Source: Toxorhynchites rutilus septentrionalis (taxonomy: Eukaryota > Arthropoda > Insecta > Diptera > Culicidae). From it: 64,000 nucleotides of DNA. The translations under genes were made by a program, and so were the position numbers. Under the pieces are notes generated by a model, which was given only the letters and a program-made list of their open reading frames with translations, was not told the origin of the DNA and searched no databases. The DNA lies in the NCBI RefSeq assembly GCF_029784135.1, contig NC_073745.1, positions 314,392,787-314,456,786 on the forward strand, written 5' to 3'. Below, piece by piece: positions 20,012 through 32,348 of the stretch (position 1 is its first letter; each line of letters opens with the position of its first letter).

Positions 20012-22890
20012 TTTTTTTTCCCAAAATATATATTTTTATCAAGGCTCATATGGCGTTAGCCTGACGGGGCCGGAGTTCAATATTTTGACAGTTTTTCTTA
20101 TTATCTATGTTAGTAATATGTAACCGATTACTCGCGGTTGGCTCGAGGTTAGTATTACAAGTGTTCTCATAATTGGTATGTTGCAGTCTTCGATGCTCCG
20201 TATGTGTGCCCGACACGGGATACTTCCTATTGGGATGCAGCTGACCATTAATCAGCAACGCCCCCCTAGTCTGTACCCCATATCTAGCGTGGTGCGTCTT
20301 CTCGACTCGAGGAATCCAGGATAGAATGGTCACTAGCCGGCGCAATCATCAGCTCGTGTAGAGTTGTCATGAGCGGTACAACCTTTGGCTCTTGTTGAAT
20401 CATCAGTGGACTGCACAACCTTTGGCCCGTGTATCTGTAAAGAGTGTGTGTATGTATTGCCGCGACTAAGTAAAAGTTTATAGATCGGATAGAAGGGATA
20501 TGAAACAGCACAACCTTTGGCCCGTGTATCTGTAAAGAGTGTGTGTATGTATTGCAGCGACTAAGAAAAAATTTAAAGATCGGATAGGAGGGATATGAAA
20601 CAGGGACACAACGAAGGAAACATCATTAAACGTTGACATCGGCGTTTCTGAGGAATAGGTATAGATGAAGCAGAAGATCAGGATCACGGCTACCTAAGAT
20701 ATCCCGGACGGGGATATCCGATTGTCTGCCTTGTGCTCTAGAGAGCACTGAAATAAGATGAGCGTTTATCAACTTTCATTGAGCGGATTGCCTCTATTGA
20801 GCTGAGACTGTCTGAAAAAATAAAATAATGGTCGATGGGCAGTGTTTCAATGATCCCTAGAGCATAGTAAACGCACCCATTTCTGCGACATACACGGAAC
20901 AAGGATCTTTGAGTTTGAAAGAGGCACTGGAATTTTCATTGAAGATGCCGAAGCCAGTGGACCCGTTTATGTATGGACCGTCAGTAAAGAACATTTTATC
21001 AGATCCAACTTTCCCATATTTTTCCGAAAATATCGACGGAATAACATTGGAGCGTAGGTGATCTGGGATTCCATGGATTTTTTGTCGCATGGACAGATCA
21101 AAAATGACAGAGGAATTGCAAAAGTATGGGAAGCAAACTTGGTTGGAGATGCCTGGTGAAGGGTGCACGTCGTGGGTAAGGTACTCATGGTATAAAGACA
21201 TAAAACTTGACTGAGGAGTCAGTTGGAGTAGATTTTCGAAGTTATCAATCACCAATGAATTCATGATCTTGCAACGGATGAGAAATCTGTAGGATAATTC
21301 TGTGAACCGAAGAGTAAGCGGGGGTACTCCTGCCAAAACTTCGAGACTCATCGTATGTGTCGAATGCAAACACCCCATGGCTATACGCAAGCAACGATAT
21401 TGTATCCTCTCCAGCTTTAGAATATGAATCCTGGCAGCTGATCGGAAGCAAAAACTGCCATATTCTAACACTGACAATATCGTTGTTTTGTACAACTGAA
21501 TGAGGTCTCCTGGATGGGCACCCCACCATGTTCCGGTTATTGTTTGGAGAAAATTGATTCTTTGCTGGCATTTCTGTTTCAAATACGCAATGTGTCTCCC
21601 CCAGGTACATTTAGAATCAAAATATACACCCAGGTATTTGAAAAACATAGAGTGTTGGATCGTTTTGCCGGATAGGTAAAGCTGGAATTGGGCGGTAATT
21701 GGGATAGGTAAAGCTGGAATTACCCAGCTTGAGGGCCCACGTGAACAGATTGTTCATGGTATCTTGCAACGACTTTTGCAGAGCGACGGGATTAGTACCC
21801 GTGATGGAAATAACTCCATCGTCTGCAAGTTGTCTCAGCGTGCAGTCTCTAGTTAGACAATCATCCATATCATTGACGTAAAAACTGTACAAGAGGGGGC
21901 TTAGGCAGGAGCCTTGCGGTAGGCCCATAAAACTGTAACGAGAAGATTTTGAGTTGCCATGAGAGAAATTCATGTGCTTTTCTGACAGTAAATTGTACAG
22001 GAAATTATTCAGAATTGGTGAAAGTCCACGATTATGAAGCTTCTCTGAGAGAATTTCCATGGAAACTGAATCAAATGCCCCTTTGATATCGAGGAAAACG
22101 GAAGACATTTGTTCTTTGCGAGCAAATGCGATTTGGATTTCAGAAGATAGCAGCGCGAGACAATCATTCGTCCCTTTACCTCGGCGGAAGCCAAACTGCG
22201 TATTTAACAGCAAATTGTTCGTTTCGACCCACTTGTCCAAACGAAGTAGAATCATTGTCTCTAACAATTTGCGAATACAGGATAACATTGCAATCGGCCT
22301 ATACGAGTTGTGATCGCAAGCCGGCTTGTTGGGTTTCCGTATGGCTATCACTCTCACTTGTCTCCAGTCATGCGGGACAATATTCAGCTCCAGAAACTTG
22401 TTGAGCAAGTTCAGCAAACGCTGTTTTGCCAAGTCGGGATGATTCTTCAACAAGTTGAATTTAATCTTGTCCGACCCCGGAGCTGAATTGTTACTTGAGA
22501 GGAGGGCAATTGAGAATTCTACCATCGAAAAATTCTCATAATCGCATTGGAGCGGAATATCGCGTACGACGCTTTGTGCAGGAACAGAATCGGGACAAAC
22601 CTTCCTTGCAAATTTGAAAATCCAACGGTCAGAGTATTCCTCAGTTTCATTGGTATGGTTCCAGCCACGCATTCTCCTAGCCGTATTCCAAAGAGTACTC
22701 ATAGCGGTCTCCCTTGACAAACCATTGACGAATTTCCGCCAATATCCACGCTTTTTTGCTTTAATCAGACCTTTTAGTTTGGCTTCTAGAGCTTGGTACT
22801 TCCGAAACCATTCCACTAATCCAGTTTTCCTGAATTCTTTGAAAGCGGATGATTTTTCAAGGAAGACCTTTGAACACTCCCTGTCCCACC
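20012..22890 (-). mobile_element. I-clade (MosquI-like) LINE, 5'-truncated copy
   Basis: A minus-strand LINE copy flanked by a 13-bp target-site duplication, AGGTATGACAGAT, at 19999-20011 and 22891-22903. It ends in a short T run on the plus strand (poly-A tail). It is the same family as 48342-57762 and very close to it in sequence. It lacks ORF1, the endonuclease and about 1.5 kb of 5' sequence. Its 3' UTR has a ~96-bp tandem duplication (about 20413-20508 and 20509-20604) that the other copy lacks. Confidence 0.93.
20626..22890 (-). pseudogene. I-type LINE ORF2 remnant (RT and part of RNase H)
   Basis: It begins inside ORF2 before the RT domain and contains RPIAMLSCIRKLLE, DIKGAFDSVS, GLPQGSCLSPLLY and the catalytic LADDG. 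Damage compared with the sister copy: a deletion of about 80 bp near 21700 with a local repeat of GGATAGGTAAAGCTGGAATT at the junction; a 1-bp loss near 20865 that shifts the frame; and an internal deletion of about 500 bp near 20750 that removes most of RNase H. The native C-terminus and stop (TAA, 20628-20626) remain. The codon that is a stop at 51615 in the sister copy is CAG here. Confidence 0.9.
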
Positions 22891-24566
22891 AGGTATGACA
22901 GATGACTTTCGATAAAAGAAATAGGGATTTACACTGGAAGCTTCGAAAAGAATCTATTTTGAAAATATTTAGTTTTCATATGCATTTTTTCAACTTGTCC
23001 GTAGAGCGGTGTAAGTTGAAACGCGAAACGATCATGACTTTAATGTGCGGTTTTGCTTCTCGAACTATCTACAACTGATTTATGATACACTAAATTGAAG
23101 AAATTACATTTGTAAAAAAAAGGTTTTGGTACACGTGAGATGTGGGGGAGTAGTCTAATTCACACAAAATGGACACTACATACTAGGAATTAATATACGA
23201 AACAATAACATAAAGAATACTATTTTGGACGCTTTCATGTCAGAGTGGAGCCAAAAATTCAAATATTCAAATATTCAAATATTACCTAACGCACTCAGAA
23301 AGGGAGAAGGAGATGCCTTGTGGAAACTTATTTAGAAATAAATCCAACTAAATCGAAACATTTTTATGCAAAATTTTACTTGTAGCATGTCTGTGTATTC
23401 ATAAATTATGTAGAACATACTGAGGAGCGAAATATGAATGATTCTTATGTTTTTAAATTTATCATCATTCATTCATACATTCATACAAAATAAAGTCCGG
23501 AATTTGCAGCATTGTTAAAATATAGTCGATTTTCAGGATTGAAAAAACATGTGGAGAGGTAAAATGCCCAAAGATATACGGAAAAAGATTTTTCAGTTTA
23601 GTTTTCAAAACCACTACACTTGATGATCCCTATTTGATTACTAGACGTGCGATTCTGATGATATTTTTGAAAAAATCAGTGTTTTCAGACCGATTGAGTC
23701 AGCGCGCAAAAATGTTTGTTTTAATTTTACGTAACATGGAAAAGTAAACAAAGGCGCGGATTGCGTTAATGCATTCCAATATTCCTGGTAATGGCTGTCA
23801 TAAGGTGGGTTGAAGGTTGATGATTACTATATATATTTCTATCACGTCAATCCATTATTCCTAGTAAAAGTTATGATTTCCGTTTTAACTTACCCCGAAT
23901 TTCAGCTTGCCCCGGTGTACCTTATTTTCAGTGCGAAAAAAGCACATTTGCGTCTTAATTATCCACAAATCATTCCCATTCTTCCATCAAATGTATTCCC
24001 ATCACAAAGGAGGAAAACAAAAGGAAATCGAACGGTGAACGGCGTTGATTTGAGTTCTTTTCTTGAGGAAACTTTTTTTATTTTTCCCTATCTACCGCAC
24101 AAAAAAAAGTTTATTTCGAATTGTACACCGAACACGATTTTTTAAAGCTACTGGCAAAGTTTTGTACGATTTTTAATGCGATTTTTTTGTGTGATAAACA
24201 AAAAAGGCCGTAATTTTGATTTAAATCTCGTAATCTTTCCACTCCATCTGAGCAGTGCCATGCAGTCGACATTACACTTGCACACAACATCACCGAACAG
24301 TAATGACCCATGACCCATAAGGTTATGCATCAAAGAACCAAATTTCAAATCTAGTTTTAGGAGAAAATTGAAAACGTTATTTGAATAAGCACTGCTTACA
24401 TATAATGAGAATTCTTTAAAACGAATTTGATTTTTATGCACCAACCTTCGAGAGGGGCGAGTTTAAAAAACAACATAATTATTTTTAAAATATTTTAGGT
24501 TTCCACTATGTTTATGTTTCTTAAGATAACTCTGTACTTGCTTAACCAAACTTCAATGCCTATATG

Positions 24567-24812
24567 TTAGGTGTACCGTTAAGTTTCTTCGGTTTTAAAA
24601 CAGGTGGCGTAACTTGATTATTATTCCAGTGAATCAAATTTCCAGACATTCGTTGGAAAGCTACTGTCATTGCGTTTCTTTTTCAGTATATGTCAAAAAG
24701 TTGAAGCGTAAACAACATAGTTTTTGCCACTTCGAATATGTCGAATTTCGTACCAAGTGTGTTTTTGCGAGGAGTGTTACTTCATTATTCCAATATGAAG
24801 AAAATATTCAAG
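24567..24812 (+). pseudogene. mariner 5' terminus and transposase N-terminal fragment
   Basis: TTAGGTGTACCGTTAAGTTT at 24567 resembles a mariner terminal repeat next to a TA. An ATG at 24739 then gives MSNFVPS and LRGVLLHYSNMKK, the start of mariner transposases, which bind the terminal repeat. It is cut off at about 24812 by the GTTGTATCCGAGACACG repeat. No catalytic region remains. Confidence 0.7.
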
Positions 24813-24955
24813 AGGTTGTATCCGAGACACGACCGCTTAGGACGCAATCTTTTTTTTTTTTTAATTTGTTGATTTATCATTTCAGATATTACTATGAATA
24901 TGCCGGAATTTCATAAATAACTCTATAGTAAAAAGTTCCGGGGACCTTGATTTTT
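24813..24955 (+). repeat. GTTGTATCCGAGACACGAC repeat, copy 2
   Basis: About 140 bp shared with 14196-14335 (TCCGAGACACGACCGCTTAG, ATTTCATAAATAACTCT, AAAAGTTCCGGGGACC). Its GACGTAGGACTACG motif has lost about 10 bases. It interrupts the mariner fragment. The origin of this repeat is unknown. Confidence 0.55.
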
Positions 24956-25077
24956 CAATTATCTTTTTTTTTTTTGTTTTTTAACGATTTTCCTCAAAGA
25001 GGAATTATAATCATGGTTTGACCACCTTTGATGTTGGTTTGTACAGAAAATTATCATGGGTTGTCTGGCTTTAGAAA

Positions 25078-25212
25078 TCACCATTTTTGAATGAAAACAT
25101 TCGAATTCTCAAATAGATTTGTCATTGCTTTATCATTGCTTAAGTTTACTGTCATCATATTGATCCATTCATAAATTAAGCTTTCTTCAGAATATTGCAT
25201 TTTCTTGGGCAT
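25078..25212 (-). pseudogene. Possible pogo-like transposase N-terminus (psq-type HTH)
   Basis: The minus strand reads MPKKMQYSEESL and then a helix-like stretch to FENSNVF. MPKK..YSEESL is how many pogo/CENP-B-type psq helix-turn-helix domains begin. It lies in the part of the duplicated segment that carries inverted GGTTTGTCC motifs. The match is short and the rest of the protein is absent, so this is tentative. Confidence 0.25.
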
Positions 25213-25562
25213 TTTAAAAGTGTCCACCTCAAGACACTTAACATAGAGAAACTTTATTTCTGCTATGCGCGAACGACACAATAAACAAACTACAGCGCGC
25301 CAAGCGGTTGCCATAGAAATCATGTGGACAAAACAACATTATTGAATTGGACAACTCATGATCAGAATTGAGTTCATCAAAATGCGTTAATTTAATGGTT
25401 TAGCTATGTATATCTTATACAAATGATGTGCAAGAATGATGTTTACAATATTTGGGAGTGTTATAATCCAGAAAAAGGTCTGAATATGTGCGAAATAATC
25501 ATTCAGTGATCGATTAAAAGTTACCTCGAATGAGGGGCGCATTGACACCGATAGATGGAATA

Positions 25563-26401
25563 AGACTTTATCTATAGTGATAAATCAAATCCTTCACCTA
25601 CAGTGTTAACAATTTTAAAAGAAAGAGTCTGGAAACCAGAACTGGAAAATAGTGATTAGGAATATTGTAGAAAAGGAGAAATGATAGAATCCAACGAGCA
25701 TTCAGATTAGCCAACACAGAGCCCAAGGTATGACGCGGGAAGCTCGAAAATAGTTACGCAAAGGTGTCATAGGTGAATAACGACTTACAATGTTCTGTTT
25801 ACTAATGCTGATGTACCTCATCACATTCTAGGAAAATGTGCCACTCCTAAATAAAGCCTCATTATCGGAACGTTATGTTTTTGTCACTACGTTTTTGTAC
25901 GCATGAGAAAATTTAAATTGGGACTATAGGTGAATAGGTCAAGCTTATTTCCTACATGTACCTACTATATCAAATATGATTTGAACAAATTTGGAAAACA
26001 CATAACTCTATCCCGTTTAGCTTGATATGTAAGAGTGACCACTGTGGCCCCACTAGGTGGACACTTTACCTCCGAGCAAAATAAATGTTCGAATTTTCAC
26101 CTTTTTTTCTAATGATGAAAAATGTGCGATTTTGAGTTTTTATAGTAAAAGCCGTTTGTTATCTTGAATAACAATGAGTTGAACTATAACATTCCTCAAA
26201 AAACGCGAATTGAAGCAATATGTGGGCATATTCCTTAGGGTGACCACTATGCCCCCACCTATACGAACTCAACTTTAACGGCTTAACATTTTTACCCAAC
26301 GATTTGATCTTCTTACAAAACTATTTTTTTTTAATTTCCTATTCATCTATCAATCTTCTATCTATCCATCTATCTATCTATCTCTCTATCTTCTTCTTCT
26401 A
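25563..26401. other. Gene-free DNA with a possible small inverted repeat
   Basis: No coding sequence is supported. CTATAGGTG near 25925 and CACCTATA near 26256 are inverted, and two GTGACCACT..GCCCC blocks occur near 26034 and 26242, which might mark a MITE. A (TCTA)n microsatellite at about 26345-26400 leads into the Helitron start. Confidence 0.4.
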
Positions 26402-27170
26402 TCTTCTATACATATAAAAATGGATTTCTGTATGTCTGTCTGTCTGTCTGTCTGATTCTTATACTGAACTGATCAACATGAAAATTGGTATCTAGGGGTT
26501 TTTGGGGCCGGGGAAGGTTTTCGTGATAGTTTGAGACTCCAAGAGGGGGCTGCCATACAAATGAAATACAAATTTCTGCATTACACGAGATTTAATCAAG
26601 CAAATGTAACCAAATTAGACATATAGAGGTTTTAGGGTGCAATAAATGTTCCTATGATGGTTAGACTTTCCACCCCCCTCTCTAAGGGGGGGGGGCTGCC
26701 AAAAAAATGAAACACAAATTTCTGCTTTACTAGAGAATTAATCAAGCAAATGAAACCAAATTTGGCATGTGGAGGTTTTAGGGGGTAAGAAACATTTCTA
26801 AAGTGGTTCTACACTCTTCCCACGTTTCTGAGTGGAAAAATTGTCCGATTTAGGTCTACATTCTATCATATTTTCTGTATCAAACAATTATTTCATGTAA
26901 CGGAGAAGCATGTTTTTTGCAAGTGGTTGAAAAATCTTGAACGAGAATTGTGTCTGAAAATAATCTGATATTATAATGATGAGTTTTGTTAGAAATACTA
27001 GGAATTTTATAGTAAAAGGTTAATTCAACGGGGTCGATTAGAAGATCAATCAATGAACAGTTCTGCGATTGGACCCATGAACTTGCTCATAGTAAGAAAA
27101 CGTGAATGTTTAAAGGTATTGATAACAAAAAACAAATTTTGGGCGGAACGATGTTTGCCGGGTCAGCTAG
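26402..27170 (+). mobile_element. Non-autonomous Helitron
   Basis: The 5' end reads TCTATACATATAAAAATG (TC start; a preceding A is at 26401 if the start is 26402). The 3' end reads GGGCGGAACG..GTTTGCCGGG, an imperfect hairpin, then TCAGCTAG at 27163-27170 followed by T. A CTAG end after a short hairpin and insertion next to T fit Helitrons. The interior has the TCTG microsatellite and two of the ~145-bp C/G-run units. No Rep/helicase gene is present. Confidence 0.8.
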
Positions 27171-30100
27171 TAAAATTATAAAAGAGGTTTGTAGTATAAT
27201 TATTTTCAAAATTCTTCAAGACTAGATTTACTACACCAGTCAAGTCTTTTTTTTTTGTTTTTCCAGTAGCTTTTATTGCATTATCCTTGCTAATTTTTAT
27301 ATATAGAGTCAAATATAAACCTCTAATGTTCTGTGAGTTTTTCCAAGTCAATTTGGAAATAACCTGAATAATCCCAGAGAATATTCCGACTAACTGAAAA
27401 CACTTCCCATTTCACATTCATTTCAAAAACGAAACAAATCACAACAACAAACGTTGAATCACCGCCTCTAACCTAACATCCCCGCTCAATCTCACGATCG
27501 ATCAACGCCATCCTGCAATTACTAGTTCCTCGTCGTTGTTCATCCCCTAAACGCCACCCCCTGTCGCGCTATAAAGTTGCTACGGCAAGGATGATAACTT
27601 TTTATGGCCCTCCAATAGCACTGATGACATTCTACAGCCCCCTGGGGAGTAGTGCTGGCAAGTGTAGCACATCTCTGGCTGTCACTAATTTCCGAAGATC
27701 CACACACCGATAGCCTCTCGCCGGGGTTCACAGAGGCACACGAGACAATGAGCTGATAACCATAAAAGTGAATTTGTGTGTCTGTTTGTGGGTATATTCT
27801 CTCCCACTGGGAGTTAAGCTGACGGAAAGAAAATCAGACAAAAAAAAATCCACTAAAGCTCTTTTTCCGCCAGACGTCTTGTGACGCGTCCTGTGGAAAG
27901 AGAAACCAATATCCAAAATTACCAGCATGGAAAGTGTGCCCAATACAATGGATGGTTTACATTCGATGGGGGGGGGATGAAGGAGGCGATTCCGGAAGAG
28001 TGAAACAATAAATTTGAGCTGGACGACCAAATTTTGCTGTCCCCACATTGCCCTGCTCGTACTCTGGACTATAGTCACGAGATCCAGGTCATATTTTTTC
28101 CCAAAGAGGGAATTTTTTGTCGCGTGCAAATCCAAATAAAACACACAACGAGAACGACTTCTTCGTAAAGTTCTTGGAGCAGGGTTATTAGAACACTTTG
28201 CGAGTGACCTTCCGCTTCGGGAAAGCGGGGAGGTATGGTGTCAAAAAACTTTGGTCCGTTTCCATCGAGCGAAGTAGTTTTTTTGTTATTGCGCCGGTTT
28301 AATGAAATATTAGCCATTTTAGGATTGTTGTTTGTTTCATGGAACCAACAAATGTAGCTGAGATTCTGCAGATGATTCGAATTGGCATATCAATTCGAGC
28401 AAACATAAATGATGGGCACTGTATTCCGCGGTCCAAATTTGTATTTGTAATCATTTTACCAAAAATAAGTTTCATCTAGCCAATTTGCAGTCGTTGTTTA
28501 GGTGTGTAAGTATTCATGTTGGATTGGCAAATCGAACTAAACACAAAACAAGTGACATCAAAAGTGTTGTCAAATCAAAATTCCTTTCTTAGAAACACCA
28601 TTACTTACGATCTCTATTTCCTCTTCATGTTCCAGATTGAAACCATCCCCAGACATTAACGAAATAGGATACAAACAGGAACACTTACACACCGTTTGTA
28701 GCGTGGAAAGGTGTCCGAAGTTAAGGCTGAAGGGCATTCAATCCATCAAATAAAACTGCTGTCGGTTCAGAACCGTTAACATTGTGTTTTCCCTCTCTTA
28801 TTATCCTACACCAACCCTCTCTGAAAGTGAGGTAGAACCGTCACTGGCAACAGAATCGTGATAAGTTTCGATAAGGTTCAATGAAGCGATACAAAATAGC
28901 TAAAAACAATAGCTAAAAAGTACACGGCATTGAGCCTAAACACATAAATGAGTTAATTAAATTACTTCACATTTATTTAAAAAAAAGTATTTTTTATTAT
29001 TCACTTTTCCCTACTACACAGTTTGAACTTAGAATTATAACTAACTGATGAACCGCTGCTCCCTGGTTTTATATTGTCAATTTGGAATGCGCCAGTTGGT
29101 TTCCCCGAAACGCAAGTGGCACGCGTTGTCGCTTCGTCGGTAGTGTTTTGTGTTTAATTTCTCCGGTATTGGCAGGTGTTTCTGGAACTGGTGCTGCATG
29201 TTTTGGCTGGCATCGCTGGGTGCATCGGTGGATTTTCTAGAATTAGATGTTGCGGCTGGAACTGGTGCTAGCTCTTGTTAACTAATGAAAACGAGGCAGC
29301 TAGAGTTCGATGTTTGGGACTCAAAACACCCTAATCAAACCGATGATTTTAAACCAGCATTGTGCAGATTACTAAAAATAAACCCTCCAGGAAATTGAAA
29401 GACGCAACATTTTAACTGAGGTCAAGTTTCACGCCTAATAAATTTCCACATCGCGAAGGTCTCGCGCGAATATACAACAGTAAATTTTCCTGTGTCGCGA
29501 TCCCAAAAACACCATCGAAATGCCGGAAGGATAACATAGAAGCAAAGAAAAAAAGAGTTTTCACTTACTCAAGTCACACCGTGCGCGCAACCAAAGAGTC
29601 ACGCCAATTGGCTCTTTCATTTCCTTCCAACGCGTGTCCACCTTGTCCTTCCGAGAGACTAATTGTTAATATATCATATTCTCACGCCTTTTCCGTTTCA
29701 CTTCGCGCCCCCCCCTCACTTTTTCCCAGCCCAAGCCGATTTCCACGCCACTCCGTCTTGATCGTATTACCGGAAGCGATTGCATGACAGCTTAAAAGCT
29801 TGTAAACAAAAGGAGTTTTTCGTTCTTCATTTCGTATTTCTCGCATTTTTATTTCCCCATAAAAGGTATGATGGAAAACAGAAAAATAAAGTGGACAAAA
29901 AAAGTACGGCAGCGAATGAAGAATAAGGTGTTAAAATGCAATTGGGTCGCAAATTGAGTTATGTAAGTTAAAAAGAGAAGAGGAAAGAAGCAAGGATTGG
30001 CTCTCAATATCCTTTCGCTCGCGATAAGAGTAGAGTGTGGATATGAGTGACCGATAACAAACCGATGAGCACTCGAATCATGGGAACATATTATTCGCGG

Positions 30101-30948
30101 AAAACAGTAAAAAATCTGGAAGATTGTTCGTGTGCACGGTGGAAAAATGATTCCATATTTGCCTTTTTCATGTTAATTGAATCCAACAGTGGCTTATAAT
30201 TAGGCTGACCAAATAGTTCATGATTGAGAACGGGACACGTAAGCCAAAAAAATTATACTAATTGACTAGGCGAACTTCGTCCCAGCTTGTTCCCAGTGTC
30301 CCAACTTGTTTTTCTATATGGATACATTTTAACATTCACGTTTCTAACTAAGCGGTCGTTCGTGGGTAAATTCCGAGAACTATTTGATGATTGATCATCT
30401 AATTGGTCTTTTTCAAGGCTAAAGACGAATGAACTTTGTAGTTCAAAGTCTCTATAATAATAAATGAGAGAAATGTGTTATTCCACTTGAGGATGCTATT
30501 TTCGATTCATAGCAACGGAACACGAATTTGAATTCCGCCAACGCGAATCTCAATTGAACTAAAAACATCACTGTAGAACATTAGAAATTTTTTTTCAAGG
30601 TTTTTTTCCATTTTCCTTCAAAATTTTCCAATCTTCTCGCCTTAGATGCTAGTAGATGGGCAGAGACGAACACAACAAAATGAAAAAAACATAAATCGAA
30701 CGAACTGTTCTCGAGTTTTGAACTTGGTGATTCATTTCAATGTATATATATATGATTAGTTTCCCAAAAATTGCCAGTGAGACGTAAACGCTTGCCTTTT
30801 CGTTTTGGTCATAGCTTTCATATTATCTGACCACTGGTGAACATGACTTTGCAGATGGATAGTTTAATGTTTTCTGTATTGATAAAACATAGTTTTCATG
30901 TTGAAATATCTTTATTCTGTGTTTACATCTCATGTTTTGTAGTATATC
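27171..30948. other. Long gene-free stretch, little repeat content
   Basis: Nearly 3.8 kb without recognisable transposon or gene. It is less repetitive than the rest of the window. A minus-strand open frame at about 29277-29077 (KHLPIPEKLNTKHYRRSDN) has coding-like composition but no known match and no clear splice sites. The frame at 28144-27728 is not recognisable. Intergenic or intronic host DNA is likely. Confidence 0.45.
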
Positions 30949-31019
30949 GCGTTATCCGCGATTTTCGTTATTCGCGGTGACCTAGCCAGACTATTCCGCG
31001 GATAATCGGGGTTCTACTG
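30949..31019 (-). repeat. Solo pogo-type terminal repeat
   Basis: On the minus strand it reads CAGTAGAACCCCGATTATCC, then GCGGAATAGTC and ATCGCGGATAACGCG, with TA adjacent. CAGTAGAACCCCGATTATCC is the familiar style of pogo/Tigger ends. I do not find the other terminus, so this is a lone end. Confidence 0.55.
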
Positions 31020-31640
31020 TATATACTTAATATATAGATACATATACTTAATACCCAAAATATGACACAGATTGATAAGAAGATGAGAAGATTGATCGGT
31101 ATGTTTGGTCAGCCTACTTTTAATGAAGTAGAATTTTCAATTCGAGATCTGGCATTTGGATTCTTCGTTTAAAATTTGAGTCCAAAAGTAATTGTGGACT
31201 TCGAACCTGCAATCTGTTCCTGAGATTATAATTTAATAAAAGTAGAAGGGTCTGAGCCTAGGGGCACGGACGTAAGTTTGATGTAGGGCTGTGTTCGGAA
31301 CAATTGTTTTTTTTAATGTAATTATTTTCATTGTTCAATAATCTGTTATTTCAACTCTTTTGAAACTTCAAATGGTAACCTTGAAAAGGGTCGTTTGTTA
31401 TATGTACTTATAACCATCAAACGAATTGTAACGAACAAAAAACAAAATTAGCTTCTGATAGGAGGTTCAACTGAAACTGAAACTGAAAAAGATCAATGAA
31501 TATCAGTGTGACACATAACAGAGTGGAATGGTAGACGAAGTATATGCTCGGTGTTAAGTCAGAGGGGATTGCATTAGGTCAAGCATTTTGTTAGCTAGGC
31601 ACCACATTAATCAGATTTGGAAAATCAAGCGTGTTTAATC
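31020..31640. other. Gene-free DNA
   Basis: AT-rich, with no supported gene or recognisable element. Confidence 0.55.
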
Positions 31641-31705
31641 GCTGAAATAACATTCATTTGCAGACTATATTTCATGTCACACACACTGATACTGTGGGCC
31701 GTGAC

Positions 31706-31872
31706 CAGTGTTGCCACATGAAAAACTGTACCAGAGTGGTAAAAAATCTTACTCATCTGACCTTTTTTTCCAAAAATCTATACCATTGAAAACATTATTT
31801 GAAGAGAAAAAATAACCAATTAGCATTAAAAAATACTCATTTATTTACTACAAATACTACATTTACATTTGC
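31706..31872 (+). mobile_element. hAT-like MITE, truncated copy
   Basis: It begins CAGTGTTGCCACA like the full copy at 3778 and continues CTGTACCAGAGTGGT, CCAAAAATCTATACCAT and TTTACTACAAATACTAC. It stops after ACATTTGC. The copy at 46597-46763 stops at the same base. Confidence 0.65.
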
Positions 31873-32183
31873 TTCTCGTGAAGGAACTTTTCAAGGACTC
31901 CACACCTTCAAAGTAACCTTAGGACTCCGATGAGTCATTCGTGTGTTTGATGATGCTTATACATAGTTTTTGAAGTAGAACTACGTCTTTCATTAAGGTT
32001 GCCGAATCAGAAAACAGGTCACGTTTTTATGAAATAAAGTTAACGTTAATAACTACTTTTGCCGTGAATGGATTTTGGCGATTTACATACTAAACGAATC
32101 GGAAATTCCCTAAGATTTGTTTGATATGGTATACATTACAATCCCAAAGTCTGTATATGGTTTAAATTGATGAAAATTAGAAG

Positions 32184-32348
32184 TTTTTTTTTTTTTTTTT
32201 TTTTTTCTCTGTATTATAGTGACCTTCAACGCTTCTGGCTGGTTCGTCACTTTTACCTTCCATTTTGGAAGAATGTCGGGAGTGAGAATTGAACTCGTGA
32301 TCTTGAGCGTGAGAAGTATGGATGTTACCTCCACGCCAGATCGGCTCC
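32184..32348 (-). mobile_element. tRNA-derived SINE with target-site duplication
   Basis: On the minus strand it starts GATCTGGCGTGGAGGTAACA (A-box region), has GATCACGAGTTCAATTC (B-box region), a unique body and an A tail (the T run at 32184-32206). It is flanked by a perfect 12-bp duplication, GAAAATTAGAAG, at 32172-32183 and 32349-32360. It inserted into the palindrome-bounded repeat. Same family as 40021-40169. Confidence 0.9.

Larger units (their letters stand above)
19895..23922. mobile_element. TIR transposon (AGGTACACCGGGGCAAG ends, TA target)
   Basis: AGGTACACCGGGGCAAGTTG at the left end is matched in inverted form by CAGCTTGCCCCGGTGTACCT at the right. TA lies outside both ends (19893-19894 and 23923-23924). 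Without the LINE inserted inside it (20012-22890 plus one target duplicate) the element is about 1.1 kb and has no transposase I can recognise. TA targeting suggests a Tc1/mariner- or gambol-type non-autonomous element; the family is inference. Confidence 0.75.
19758..25562 (+). repeat. Right copy of the tandem duplication, split by insertions
   Basis: Homologous to 18538-19575 but enlarged. The pogo-like MITE begins at 19758 (CAGGCAAACC), is broken at 19895-23922 by a TIR transposon, and ends near 24112. Homology resumes with GAATTGTACACCGAACAC and continues to 24480. It is then interrupted by a mariner piece and a GTTGTATCCGAGACACG repeat (24567-24955), and resumes to about 25562. About 270 bp at 25162-25430 is present here and missing on the left. 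Confidence 0.7.

Noticed and set aside
27728..28144. 138-codon minus-strand frame as a gene
   Set aside because: No family resemblance, no splice or start context, and composition like the surrounding non-coding DNA.
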